In this document: in pieces, positions 48,888 to 60,975 of the stretch
How positions within the stretch are numbered: the first letter of the stretch is position 1
How the letters are laid out: every line of letters starts with the position of its first letter
Source of the DNA: Sphagnum compactum
Lineage: Eukaryota > Bryophyta > Sphagnopsida > Sphagnales
Length of the DNA: 64,000 nt
NCBI GenBank assembly: GCA_965153455.1
Contig: OZ234498.1
Location: forward strand, 17,112,001 to 17,176,000
Direction: 5' to 3'
Made by a program: the position numbers and the translations under genes
Notes under the pieces: model-generated
What the model was told of the DNA's origin: nothing
The model's input: the letters and a program-made list of their open reading frames with translations, nothing else
Database searches by the model: none

Positions 48888-50435
48888 AGGATGCAATTGA
48901 AGAAAAATGGCAACCAGGTTGATGCAAACTTGAATTTGGCAATGGAGGTAGTCGAGTTGGGCTTTAAAATCCAAATAGTTTCTTGCATGTTTGGCGTGCT
49001 TATCACGTTGTTCAAGAATCACTTATATGGAATTATGCAATCTAGAAAAAAAGGCAAGGCAAAAGTGTTGTAGAAAGAAAAAAAAGTGTTTGTGCAATAT
49101 GTGAAATGATGTACACAATCATGCATCCAATTACATTCACTCAATTGTGGCTAAAGGTTGTTAAGATTACACGAGAAAGAGAAATGCCTTTCCAAAATGG
49201 GATTCCTAGGTGGGAATGGTTTAGGTGGTCTAAGAACTATAATCTTGATCTATCATTTAAAGTTGCATGGGGGATGGAAGTTGGTTGTGTGAAAGGTTTA
49301 TGCCTTACAAATGCTACATGAACCTAACAAAGTCATATGACCAATGCAACTACACATTGGGACATATATGAAATTGCATTGAATGAAAGGTTCAAGCTAG
49401 TAGAAATGGGGGCACTTTTGTCCTTGTTCGAATTGGTTTTAGGTATTTGCATTCCATAACATTTTATGAAAGAGAATGGATGTTTGTCTTGTCTTGCATC
49501 AAAGCAATAAAGTAATGTTTGCCTGAAGGAGGTCACTTCCATTTTATTACAAATGGCATGCAAAAAAATATAAGGTAAAATTTATTGGAAAAATATATAA
49601 TATATAATATATTTACATGTAAATAGGGTTTCAATAATTCATTTTGAGAATACATTTACAATATATTTAAAATATGCTAGAAATATGTTATGTTTTATAA
49701 CATATTCAAAAATATCCTTGTGCTTCATGTGCTTTTTAAAATATACAAGGACTAACTTCCTTAGGGTGTTTACTGAATTTTTACATTTTTAAAGTAAGCA
49801 ATTCAAATGTAACTTCATAAAAAGATATGAATATGGTGTTAACATGGTTATGCAACCAAAGCTTGGATGGCATCCATTCTATTTAACAAGTGGATATCAC
49901 ATTTCATAACCTTTGTTCAAGCTCACTAAGGAATGTTTTCCAAAACTAATTTCCATTTATTTCTTTTAGATGGCCACAATTTTCATGTTGCATTAAAGGT
50001 TATGCACAAGGCAAAGAATGTGGGCTTGGATTTGATTACTTTACAATTTCACACAATCCATGGTTTACAAGCATTTGATGTTGCTTGCTTCAAACCTTTC
50101 AAATTGCCTTGAGGCTTATAAGGATGTTTGGACTTTGGCTAACAAAAGTAGAAAGGTTGGAAAAGAAGACCTAACTTAGTGGGTGTCTCTAATTTTCAAG
50201 AAGGTGTTGACAAGATCAAACATTTGCAAAGGCTTCAAGATTTTTGGGATCTAGCTTTTAAACCTAGCTAGAATGGAAGGTAAGATGCAACCTAACACGT
50301 AATTTATGGAGACAAAGTTATTGATGTTTGAACATGAAGTTATGGATTTCCAGGTTGAAGAAATATTGGGCGAATGCATTGGTAACCCTAAGCCCAATGC
50401 CTACCATTATTATGTGGAAATTGATGGATAGTTTG
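48888..50435 (+). pseudogene. Degraded pogo-type DDE_1 transposase
   Basis: Domains in order, with stops and frameshifts between them. A psq-type helix-turn-helix (AMEVVELGFKIQIVSCMFG, then SRKKGKAKVL) lies at 48891-49070. A CENPB-type DNA-binding region (MPFQNGIPRWEWFRWSKNY, then GMEVGCVKGLC) lies at 49130-49320. The DDE endonuclease end (LLDGHNFHVALKVMHKAKN, GLDLITL, GLQAFDVACFKPFK) lies at 49960-50110. A C-terminal region (DVWTLANKSRKVGKEDL, SNICKGFKIFGI, then YHYYVEIDG) runs to about 50430. The central catalytic region between 49330 and 49930 is too decayed to read. Such proteins are widespread in plant genomes as domesticated or dead transposases; this copy cannot be translated. Confidence 0.82.
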
Positions 50436-50439
50436 TTAC

Positions 50440-51650
50440 ACTTCATTCAAGAAGGCACCATTGATGTGGGTTAATGTGACGACCCAAGAAGTTCCCAAAC
50501 TATGGTTATTAACAATGATCATACAAGCTTGCAAACCCGAGGGCATGAATTGCAAAAAGGTGCCATTGATGTGGGTTGGCATGATCATCTAGGAAGTTCC
50601 CAAACAATGGGTCTCAACAATAATCTTATGTTCACAAACCATGATTTAATGTATTTGACGGATTTTCGTCTTAACAAGCTAGTTGCAAAGGGTCTTGATA
50701 ATTGCATAGTGATGGGTCATAATATATGCAAAAATGGGTTCTTATTACAATCATGTGGCAATGATTGTTGTAGTGATGGGTTCTATTAGGAGTCACATGG
50801 CATGACTATTGCAACAATGGGTTCTAATAGTCATGTGGTAATGATTATTATGAGGTTGGGTTTTAGCACCAATTTTGTGGTAATGACTGTTATAATGACT
50901 AGTTCCAAACCGATATCACGACAATGATTGCTATGGTGATGAAAACCAACACTAATTGCATTGAGGTACATGCACAAATGGGTGGACCAATTTGGGTGTC
51001 ACACAAGCCAATTTTACCTTGTTACCATTGCAATGCCCATGTCATAGGTCTTAAAATTTATTAAAATGGAATTGGTTTAAATATCTCAACTTGAATATCT
51101 ACATGATGCACAAAATCATTTTACAAAAAATTTAAATCGTAAAAGCCATGGACTTTTGAACTCAAAATTCATGGATTGCACCTCTAACTACCATTTTTAT
51201 GTGGGCTATGTTATGGTCCGTTGACTAATGGGGTGTGTGTTAAAGACTTGGAATAATAAGATATCATATCAAAAAAACAGAGGAATAAAATAAATAATAA
51301 GTTGAATTTTAAAACTATACTTATGGACTTTTGAATGGGCTAATTAAGGACATTTTTTCATAAGTTCATATCATATTGGACAAAGAAATATTTTATGATT
51401 TTTTTGCTTAAATGCTAAAAGAAATAGAAACTCTAAATATCTCATTATTGACATGGAAAAAATATGAAAGAAATCAATGTAAACTAATTGTAATTTCCAA
51501 AATCTAACCAAGATTTTGAATAAATAGGGACTTTGGTTTTGTGGCAAATTGGTCCACCCATTTGTGCACCTACCCATTGTAATGATTGTTGTAGTGATGG
51601 TTTTTAGCAGTGGCACAACAATGGGTGCTAGTAGTGCCATAAGTCATTTC
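50440..51650 (+). repeat. Degenerate tandem repeats downstream of the pogo-type pseudogene
   Basis: Two units about 106 bases apart (around 50452-50500 and 50558-50612) share CCATTGATGTGGGTT and GAAGTTCCCAAAC. They are followed by roughly 50-base units built on CATGTGGTAATGATTGTTGT (50740-50935). The latter pattern resumes at 51576-51640 after the insertion at 50971-51568. Confidence 0.7.
50971..51568. mobile_element. 0.6-kb inverted-repeat element (MITE)
   Basis: Perfect 24-base terminal inverted repeats at 50971-50994 and 51545-51568 (outer part TGCACAAATGGGTGG) bound 598 bases of AT-rich non-coding DNA. It sits within the tandem repeat, which continues on both sides. No convincing target-site duplication was found, so the superfamily is open. 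Confidence 0.8.
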
Positions 51651-53737
51651 TTGATTTTGTTTGAACCTTTGCCTAGGTCTACTCATGGAATCATAAAGGA
51701 ATCATTCATAGATTATTCAAAATGTATAATGATGATTTCTAATAATTACATTTGTGTGCTTGAATAGAAATTAACATGAAGGCAAGTAGCAATTAGAGAG
51801 AAGGAACATCGGAAGGAAAAGTTAATTGTGTCAAAAAAAAAAAAAAGTTGCATAAAAAACAGAAAAAAACCTTGTTGAACACTATAGGTCAAATGAAAAG
51901 GCCTAGAAAAAAACCTTTGATTAAGCATGGTCTATCAAGCATTGTGTTGAACAAGGCAAGGTGTTACACAATATGATTTGCATTAATTTACTTCTACTTG
52001 CCAATGTTTATCAAGCCCCATTCTATGGGATTATTCATGGAGTTTACAATTATAATGTGATGTAAGCAATTACAAGACGAAATGCATGACAAAAAAGATG
52101 AAATGATTCATGCATATATTGAACTAGCATGGGTACATAGAAACATTCCCAATTCAACTTATGAATAAACTATTTATAGGTTGTTGAAGCCATTGAAAGA
52201 GCCCACATGATTCACAAAAAACTAATAGACTAATATCACAATAATATTGTTGTATATATTACTACATGTTTAAAGGTTAATTAGATTACAATAATTAACA
52301 ATTATTTTAACATCACAAGTTAACCCATTTTGAACAATGGGCAACACATTTTGTACAATTGTGCAAGGTCTAGTCATACTAATATGTACCAAAAGCAGTT
52401 GCAACCATTATTTAATTTTTTGAACTTTGGATTGTAAAAAATAATAATAAAAATAAATAGAATATATATATATATATATATATAATGTTATTGTGAATAC
52501 ATTATGTACATACATTATTGTTAGAATTTGAAATTAATTTAATGAATGAAAAATACATATAAGGACTTTTAACCTCTTGTAACCACTACTTAAAAATTGC
52601 ATAAAAGCAACTTAAAAATAGTTTTGACATTTGAAAATATTTTTTAATGTCACATTTTGCAATTTTTCAATATACACCTTAACATAGTAATATTAGGAAT
52701 TTTTTAAAAAATTTAACAGCTTTTTTGAAAGATATTAAATTTTATAAAAAAATATTCTAAGAATAAAGCAGTGGTCTAAGGGAGCACATGTGGCTCTTAA
52801 TAACTGGTTGGACTCTACACATTTAACCATTAGTTACACTATGTCACATTTAGGACCCCAACAATGTCATTTTGAAACAATCACATGTTTGATTCAAGTT
52901 TTGTTACCTTTTATGTTTGAAGACATTTGTTACTAATTCATGTTGTTAATAGAAGTTCATATGGGGGCTCATATATAAATAAGTACCCTAATACCTTGGG
53001 TAATTCGACACTAATTATATTATTTTCAGAAATGTTGAAATTTTCAAAAATTATTTCTTCCAAATCAAAAAATATTGGGGAGGAAAATCAGGAATATTCA
53101 GGAATATTCCATTTGTTGAAATGAAAATTTCAAAATTAATTAATTATTCGAGAGACATGTGTTGAAATGGCCAAGGTACTATGGTATCCATGCAATTATG
53201 TATGGGCCTACTTGCTCATTTGAGGTGTTTACACATCAAAACTTTGAAAATGTGTAGGTAATTCAAGGATGAACCAAAAATAAATATTCCATTTCTATTT
53301 CACAACACTTCAAAGTCTCACATGATTTCTATGCTTTTCATCTAAGTTGTCCATTTAAGGTTTGGTTACCTTAGCTCTAGCTAAAAGGTTATAACTTATA
53401 ACCCACCCTGCCTACCGGAAGACTCTTGATTATCAAAAGGAGTGCCTCACCTTACTTGAAGGTTTGTTGCCGATGTGTATGCAGGAGAAGAGAGCTACTA
53501 CCCAACAAAGCAAAAGCTTTTTAGACTTTTATTGGCTTTCAAACAGAATGTAGTAGTTTTCATTTGGTCCCACATTTGGAGGAATGGTCATCAAGTGTCG
53601 CCATGAAGTGTGAGTTAGTTTTCTGCCAAATTATTGCTCATTTGAACTTGCTGTGTGGGATGGAGCCATTCCACCATGCGCAACTGCTTTTCAAGTAACT
53701 AATAACCACCCACTTGCATCATCATCCTTACACACAT
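51651..53737. other. AT-rich intergenic sequence, no gene recognised
   Basis: Contains an (AT)n microsatellite at about 52462-52484 and many homopolymer A/T runs. Open frames are short and without domains. Confidence 0.5.
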
Positions 53738-54087
53738 CCACAGTGAACCAGCACTCACCACTACACCAAGAAGGATGGATGGTGAGTGATCAGGAAACAG
53801 TTTTCTGTTGGGTTCCAGTTCTCTAGCTAACCATGGTTGTTAGCTTAGTTGTGGTTTACAACTTATGTACTAACAACCCACAACTGGGCAGTAAAAACAG
53901 CCTCACCTATGTATAAATCACCTACTTACCTAGTAGCACTTATTTTGTACCCATCTTCCTAGATATAGGACCTATTTTGTGGGTTACCAAGGTGAAACCA
54001 GATATTAACTCAGTTGAGGTTCATCCACAACTGAGTCATAACAACCATCCAGTGGATGGTGCGCTGGTGGGTGCTGGTTCACTCTGG
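53738..54087. mobile_element. 350-bp MITE with long terminal inverted repeats
   Basis: The left end CCACAGTGAACCAGCAC and the right end, read on the other strand, CCAGAGTGAACCAGCAC continue as inverted repeats for about 45 bases with a few mismatches (ACTCACCA/ACCCACCA, then CACCA and GGATGGT). The flanks CTTACACACAT and CCTACACAT could be a decayed target duplication, which would suit a hAT-type insertion. Non-coding. Confidence 0.8.
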
Positions 54088-56994
54088 CCTACACATAAAC
54101 AATGTGATGGGTGAATGTCTTTGTCACGGGTGATGGCTCCAATGGCACAGATCACCCAATTGTAACCCATGTCTTTTGCAAACAAAATATTGTACACAGT
54201 ACAAGTTACAACCATGCAAGGATCAGGTGGACATGCACATCAACTCCATAATGAAAATTATGATCCAGAAATCAAGATATGTTTTTCATGCAAGTTAGTC
54301 CACACTCCACAGTAACCAAACCCATGGAGGCCACAAGAATAACTTAAATAAAAATCATTTAAAATCTTCGTTTATCACAAAGTACATATATCGTGTTCAA
54401 TTGTTGGACCCTAAAATCATTGGATGCAACACAGTCCAAATCTTTTGCAAGAATAACAATTGGTATTTGGGGCTATTATTATTCATTCATTCATCAACAA
54501 ACTTTACCGGAACCCTTCAAATCCATGAACTTTTTTAATCTAAAAGCAATTGACCTTATGTCATAAAGGCAAGGAATTCATCAAGGCATGATTGGATTAC
54601 CTTGTATGTGTGTGTGTGGTAAACATCATGCTCCATTACATGAACTACAAATAGTTTCTTTACCACTTTCAATGTATTGTAGGTTGTCTCTACAATAAAG
54701 TTATCCGTAAAGTCAGGCAAAGAGGCACCGGAACCCACTGTTTGGTCTCACATAGGGGACGAGATTTCAAAAAACAGGAAAAAAAAGGGTACACTGGGCT
54801 TCAACGGGGCATGAAACTCAGTTTAGCACCAAAACTGAGTTTGCCCTGTCCTTTCTTTTCCTGAACGCTTTCAACCAATCACTGCTGCTGCTATGTGTAC
54901 TGTGGCTATAAATGTTCTCGAGCCTGGTGCATTTAATGCTGAGTCTCAGTATTTCATACCCTTATTTAATAAAATTTCATGACTTTGTGGACAACAGCCA
55001 GGAGGGGATGATGAAGCATCAAATGAGGGGTGCAACTCAGGCCTATTTGGGCATGACTTTACGGATAAGTCTAATACTTGGTAAAACCTTTCAATGGTCC
55101 GGACTCCTAGATTGGAAAACCTCTTCAGAAATGATGAAAGGTCTAATATCTAACCAAACTTTGGTTTTCACTATGTAGGGCCTTTCCCTGGCTTGTGCCA
55201 ATAAGTTGAAAGCAATGATCAAAATATAATTCCAAAATCATTTTTTAAGGTTATAAAATCTCAAATGCTAATATAAAGTGTGTGAAAGCTTGTGATGCAT
55301 CCCCAAGGTTGTTAAGTGGTATTGATTGTAATTTTTGAATTTGTTATAATGAAAATTTGAAAACCTGAAACATGCATTTCTTTATTCTTTGGGATCAAGA
55401 CAAGGGCAAGGGCAAGATAAAGTTTTAAACACTTGACCAAATCTTCATTTTTAAAGCAAGAATTCCTGTTGAGGATCTTGGGAGTGCCTTCCTTTGATTT
55501 CAAAACATTCATTTATATTTCACTCTTTTTGACCTATGACGTGTTTTGGACATGTGCTAAGCCTAATTCTTTATCAATCTTTCAATTCCACTTCATTTTT
55601 TAGGTGTTTTCCTTGTTTTTTTTGGAGTTAGTTGCAAGCCCCAAATTAAGGATGTAGCGACTTTGTATCTAATGACTTTTGAGGCCTATTGTAACAATAA
55701 GAAAGGGTTACATTATATATCAACACCATAATGCAATTTTAAACGATAGATGGTTGATTACAGAAACTTCTATAATGTAATTGGGATTATCAAAAGAGTG
55801 TACATTTTTACATCACTTTTCTAATCTCCCAACTATTCAAACATCATGACAAGTTTGATCTATAAACCTCAAGGAATCAGAACATTTCAATTTTTCTCCC
55901 AAGAGCCCACTGGTTTTTTCTGTGGTAGTTCATACTTAACAAAACACATTCCCAACTCTGATTACATGGAAGAAACAGTGAATGGCATATTTCTTCTTGT
56001 AACAACATTCAACCCTAGAAGTTGGACAAAGGAGTAAAACACAACTTGGAATAGATTACACACAAAAGTTTTTCCCATCCAACCCAAATTTGTCCACAAT
56101 ATCCCACTTTCCCTTCGGAGCTTCCACAACAATGCAAGTACTCTCTTCCGAAAGCATAAAATCCAACTATTTCCTTCATAAATTCCCAATGCCCAAACAC
56201 TATTGAAACATGCCACTCAGACCATTCATGAAACCCCTATATTTTTCCATAATTTTCCTTGAATTGGTCCCTAAAATTTACTTCTAATCTTACTTCTCCT
56301 CTTTTGAAGCTCATAGTGTAGCAGAAGAAAATAGGTTTATTTACAATGGGGCATTCTTCCCCAACCACACAAATAGAAAGGAATTGACTGCACACACTAG
56401 AATTCAATGCTTATGAACTTTCCCAAAAACATAAAATTTGAGCAAAACACTCAGCTTTTCTTCAAAACCACTGAAGCACTTCGCTCGATTAAACTTTCAC
56501 TCTTTATACTCCAAGCTTCTCCAATTTCCCGTCACCATAGAATACATTGAACCAATCTTTGGTAAAACTTCCAAATTCATTATGAAGAAAGAACAAATAA
56601 CAAAGAAGATAAACTTGTGAACATACCAACAAAACAAATAGATCAAACACTCATAATTCCTTTAGTTCCATGAATGTAAGCACATGTAGCCATAAAGCAA
56701 AACAAACAAAATAGTAATTACTTTGAGTAAACATAACCACCATATTAATGAATGATCAACATCTCACATTAGGCACTAGATTAGGGCAATCTTTGTGAGC
56801 TTTTTCATTTTTTCACCTTATTACTCATTTGAGGTCACATATGTAACCACTTCCATAGTAGAAAATATATGTCCACACAGATCAACATTTCAAAGCAGAT
56901 GATGATATAGTTATAAATCTTGCCTGGCTTTTTACTAAGTTTGTCCATCATTGTCCTTGAAAATGCAAATTCCTATTCCATCATCATGTTCCTA
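54088..56994. other. Intergenic sequence with a hairpin; no gene recognised
   Basis: A hairpin with an 11-base perfect stem (AAACTCAGTTT, 54814-54824, and its complement at 54832-54842) plus outer GGGC/GCCC pairing lies just before a CCAAT and CTATAAATG pair at about 54876-54914. The 88-codon open frame at 54912-55178 that follows has no recognised domain. The rest holds short open frames only. Confidence 0.4.
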
Positions 56995-57730
56995 GTGTCC
57001 TTACCATCTTTATACCTAGCAAATAGGTGAAGTCCCTCCCAACTTGCTAAAAATGATTTTTTTTAATAACCTTACACATTTTCAACCACACAACTTTTCC
57101 AAAAAAACGATACATAATGTGCCTTTTTCTCACTGCATATGTTTTTTCTATTTCTTTTGTGTTTAATCCACATTCTCCAAGAAAAGACTCATGGAGTTGA
57201 GCCACAAGCTCCATCTTGCTTACTATTTGTGTTACCAAATCCTAATTTGACTTAATCATCAATTACCTGTGTTAATCTTGGAGTCCTTGTTGAGATCATG
57301 TAAGGTGAATATTTGGTACTTACTTAAATATCACATTAATATCCAAACAAAATCCTTGACATTTTAACATTCGATCCTTAGATGTATGTTGTTGAAACAA
57401 TAATAAGTCCATGCTTCAAAGTTTTAATCATCTTTTCCATGATACCATTACATTGTGGTCACTATGTAGTAATGAACTGATGGGTTCTTACACATCGTAT
57501 CAAATTTGCCATCTTTCCCCCACCATTGTCAATAATCACATACTTTGGAACCCTAAATATGCATATTATTTCTCTTTGAAGAAATTTGGCAATAGTTATA
57601 ACAATGTGTTCTTTTATAGGTTTTGTTTCACACCATTTAGAGTAATGGTCAATGACAACTAACATGTATTTGGAATTAGAGAGAGGTACTAGAGCTATTT
57701 TTTCAAAAAATTTGAAGCAAACTATCATTC
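56995..57730 (-). pseudogene. Ty3/gypsy integrase core and C-terminal region, degraded
   Basis: On the minus strand: LVVIDHYSKWCETKPIKEH (first Asp), FLQREIICIFRVPKYVIIDNGG (second Asp), PQCNGIMEKMIKTLKHGL (Glu of the D,D-35-E triad), then GY-CDI-VSTKYSPYM, MELVAQLHESFL, KTYAVRKRHI and SWEGLHLFARYKDGK at the end. This spans the catalytic core and the C-terminal domain of a gypsy-type integrase. Several stops and a frameshift mean it is inactive. No LTR was recognised, and the 5' part is missing or displaced by the insertion at 57979. Confidence 0.82.
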
Positions 57731-57978
57731 TTCCTTCTCCTGTGTTTTTCGCATTGTTCTTTTATTTCTGATGTTCAAAGAACAATTGTCGCCCTCTAGT
57801 TTGTGTGACCAATGACACAAAAATTTATCAAATTGGTTAAGGAATGAGGAAAATATTGGAAATCATTTGATGATAGTTGTGTATTTGGTGATGGGCGGTT
57901 CTTCCTTAGCACCCCAAAGTTAAGTGCAGTGGCAAAGAGCAAGAAGGGCTTTTCACATACACATGAATGAGTCTGAAC

Positions 57979-59230
57979 TAATGTTGGGCAATTATCATTT
58001 TTTTAGTGAGAACCTTTAAGTTTTTCAATCCGGTTCTCAAAATGAGATTCAAAGGTTTTCACATAAGGTGATAACCTTTTTGAAAACCTATTCATGGATT
58101 CTCACCCAAGTGAAAACCAATTTTTTGAAAACTTCAAAGGCTATAAGTTGAATTTTTTGTGATAACCTTTTAGGGTATTAAAACATGTGGGCACCAATTT
58201 TTAGGGTTTTCAAGGTGTTTAATGTTTAGGGTAAATCGGCCAATGATCGAACACTTAAACGTTCCAAGCAGGCTGGATCCAAGGGGAAGGCTTCATTGTG
58301 TTTCGTGTCCAAACAAAACTTGAACCCCTCTTCTTAGTGCATATGACATACTAACAATTGTTGAAAATGAATTACAAATGAAAAACTTAAAACCCCCCAA
58401 AGTAAAAGGGGTTAGGAACTCAAAAAAACAAACCACCAAACATTACAAAGGACTGTTCCTAAACACCAAAAAAATCCTAGTATGTTGTTATGTTGCTATT
58501 AAAGTTCAACGATGATTTGTAGATCTTCAAGTGGCGTTCCTTTAGCACTTTAAATTATTTAAAATGAATAAAAAATAAGAAGTTATGAGATTTGAAAATA
58601 AAAGGGGTCCAAACAAAAGAAAAAAAAAAGTGTTTTGTAAGTTGGAAAGCTTGTTTTTCTTTTTGTTATTTTTTCTTTACTCTTTTTCCTTTGCACTTCA
58701 AAGACAATTTCTAGAGCTTGATGTAACACTCCCACAATATTTTAAATCACTCAAAATGAAGCACATACCAAGAAGATAAAAATAAGTGTTTCATCATAGG
58801 CAAGCAATCAATGATGGGCCAATCTACTCTAGTTAGGTTTTTAGTTTGGATGGCACTAGCCTCCTCAATGACTCCTTCGGTGGGAGCTTCATGTCGAAAC
58901 TTTCAGCTATTTTACAAAAGGGGGTGTTTTTTAAATTATTTCAATAAAAATTCACAATAAATTAAATAATTAAAAAAATATTCTGAATTTTTTTTAAATT
59001 TTGAAAACCGACTTCTGGGAACTGTCACTGAAAACTGGGGGGTTGTAATTTTTATGAGAATTAGCAGGACTGAAAACCATTGAGTTTTTTCCAAAAATTT
59101 GAAACCCTTAAAAGTTATCTAAATCTTTTTTTTATTTTATAATGAGAACCTTAAAGGTTTTTTGAAACGGTTGTGGAGACCAGAATGGACGATTTTCCCA
59201 AAAACGAGAAGTGAGAGCCGCCCAACATTG
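57979..59230. mobile_element. 1.25-kb non-autonomous hAT-like element
   Basis: Left end TAATGTTGGGC and right end (other strand) CAATGTTGGGC. The flanking 8-mers GTCTGAAC (57971-57978) and CTTTGAAC (59231-59238) agree at six of eight positions, as an aged hAT target duplication would. Internal GAGAACC, AAGGTGATAACC and GGTTCTC blocks relate it to the ends at 7029 and 21735. It is host to the MITE at 58229-58829. Confidence 0.72.
58229..58829 (+). mobile_element. 0.6-kb MITE, second copy, nested in the hAT-like element
   Basis: Matches the reverse complement of 46760-47363 from end to end. Ends are GGGTAAATCGGCC and, on the other strand, GAGTAGATTGGCCC, each bordered by TA. The 64-codon open frame inside (58585-58779) is not conserved in the other copy and is not a gene. 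Confidence 0.8.
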
Positions 59231-59308
59231 CTTTGAACCTTGAACCTTTTTTGAGGTCCCAGGGTCCCAAACAGGGCTCTACCACTGAGCTGTCACCCCT
59301 GGGGTTGG
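59231..59308 (-). mobile_element. tRNA-derived SINE head, cut by the hAT-like insertion
   Basis: On the minus strand: CCAGGGGTGACAGCTCAGTGG (a good A box), CTGGGACCCTGGGACCTC shared with the SINE at 15.3 kb, and a B-box-like GGTTCAAGGTTCAAAG ending exactly at the hAT-like target duplication. Confidence 0.6.
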
Positions 59309-60463
59309 CTCTGATTTTTTGGACTTGGAAGAGGAACCAGAACCTGATTTTACTTTCTTTAAGGACCAGATCCGGAACCAGAGCCAAGATAGTTATGATT
59401 TTGTAGAACTGGAGGTTCTTCACAAAAGTAAAGAAGCAACCAACACCGGTCTGAAACAGACCCAGTTTCAAATCTTTGGAAGAACCACACCAGACCGCTG
59501 CCACAATCTGCAAAAGGCACGAACAAGCCACACACATAGTGGTTTGAAATTTAACCACAGCAAATGAAGATGATCTGCTATGTTGTCTACTGCATGGCCT
59601 TCTCACTGCCCCTTCTCTCAAGAAGAGAATGATGGAGTACCTTTTTTATACACATCTTTGCCCACCAACTTGAAAATGTGTGCCATGGAGTATGTATCCC
59701 TCATATTAGTTGGACTGCATTTTAGTGTGTGAGTGGCTTGAGATTGGGCATCAAGCAAGTACATAATCAGACTTTGATGCTTCTGTCATTCAAAGGTGCA
59801 AAGGTGCATGGCTAGCAATGTTGGTCAATTGAGAGGCAAGCATGACAGAGATCTCTGGCTGCATTGGGTGTTTTTTTGTTGTGACTAACCAATTTTGGCT
59901 TCTTTTTCTGACCTTCAATTTTGTACTTCACTTTGTGAGCTTTCAGCCGGCACAATCTGTGAACTTCTATGGTAGGTGGAACTGGTTTGACTCACATGCT
60001 ACACTCCAGAGGCCATATAGTTTGTGGCTTTTGAATTGTGAACCCACTATGAAGCTACAAGGGACACGGGTTGTGTTTTACATTTCTAAAAGAATTAATA
60101 AAAGAGGAGAAAGAGGAGGAAATAAGGAATCAAGCAAGTGAGGTGAATTTTGAAACAACAATTTATTGCTCCTAGTTTGTTCCATCATCTACTTTAGGAA
60201 TTCCTTGCACAAGGTAATCATGAGTTTTGCATTTAAATATGTTTGTCTATGAGGGGTTACAGTATCACTTGGAGAAAACATGTGTGGAGACCTAGTTCAA
60301 TATGGACAATGATGTCCTTGGTGAAAAGGGAAACGTTCATTGTTCTCAAGAGGATTCTGACAACCCTACCAACCACAAAACATCCGGGCCGAAAGAAAGC
60401 ATCACAGATTGTTCACCAAATATTCAAGGATTCACTTTAGAAACATACCTAGTGCATGTCAAG
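59309..60463. other. Intergenic sequence, no gene recognised
   Basis: The first 120 bases resemble part of the repeat at 28.2 kb (GGAACC, then AACTGGA, then GGTTCTT). A 99-codon frame at 59842-60141 has no domain. Confidence 0.4.
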
Positions 60464-60975
60464 GGGGGCCAAGGCGAAATGACAACCACGTTGGGAAGTT
60501 ACTTGGACAGAACATGGTGGATGAGAGTGATTCTTTGTTCTCATGTATGAATTTTGCAATACGTATGTTGGTGGTGTTGCACTTGTGTTGAAATGTCTAT
60601 TTCCAGGGTGCACATGGGTTACCAGGGATTGATTCCAGGACATCTTCATTATAGGCAGGTTTCTTTTCCCAGCCTACTAATCCCAATAATCCCCCTATTG
60701 ATGACAAGATGCAAAAGAAGAAGATTTCGAGTCTTTTTGGTTCACTGTGTTCCCAATTGCTGTTCCTTGGAGTGTTTCCCATGGCTGTTCCTTGCACAGG
60801 GAATGGCCATTGGGAATGTAGTGAACCAAAAAAGCTCTTGGGGAACACAATGAACCAAAAGGGCTTGTGGGAAATGGCCATTGGGAACCCAAGGAACAAA
60901 AAATGCTTAATGGCATCCACCATCTTCTGTCCAAGTAACTTCTCAAAGTGGTTGTCATTTTGCCACGCCCCAACA
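60464..60975. mobile_element. 0.5-kb foldback element
   Basis: Inverted repeats of about 60 bases at about 60468-60532 and 60912-60972 share AAATGACAACCAC, AAGTTACTTGGACAGAA and ATGGTGGATG. The interior has further palindromic pieces: AATGGCCATTGGGAA occurs twice, and GTTCACTGTGTTCCCAA is opposed by GGGGAACACAATGAACC. Overlapping open frames on both strands arise from this symmetry. Confidence 0.72.
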
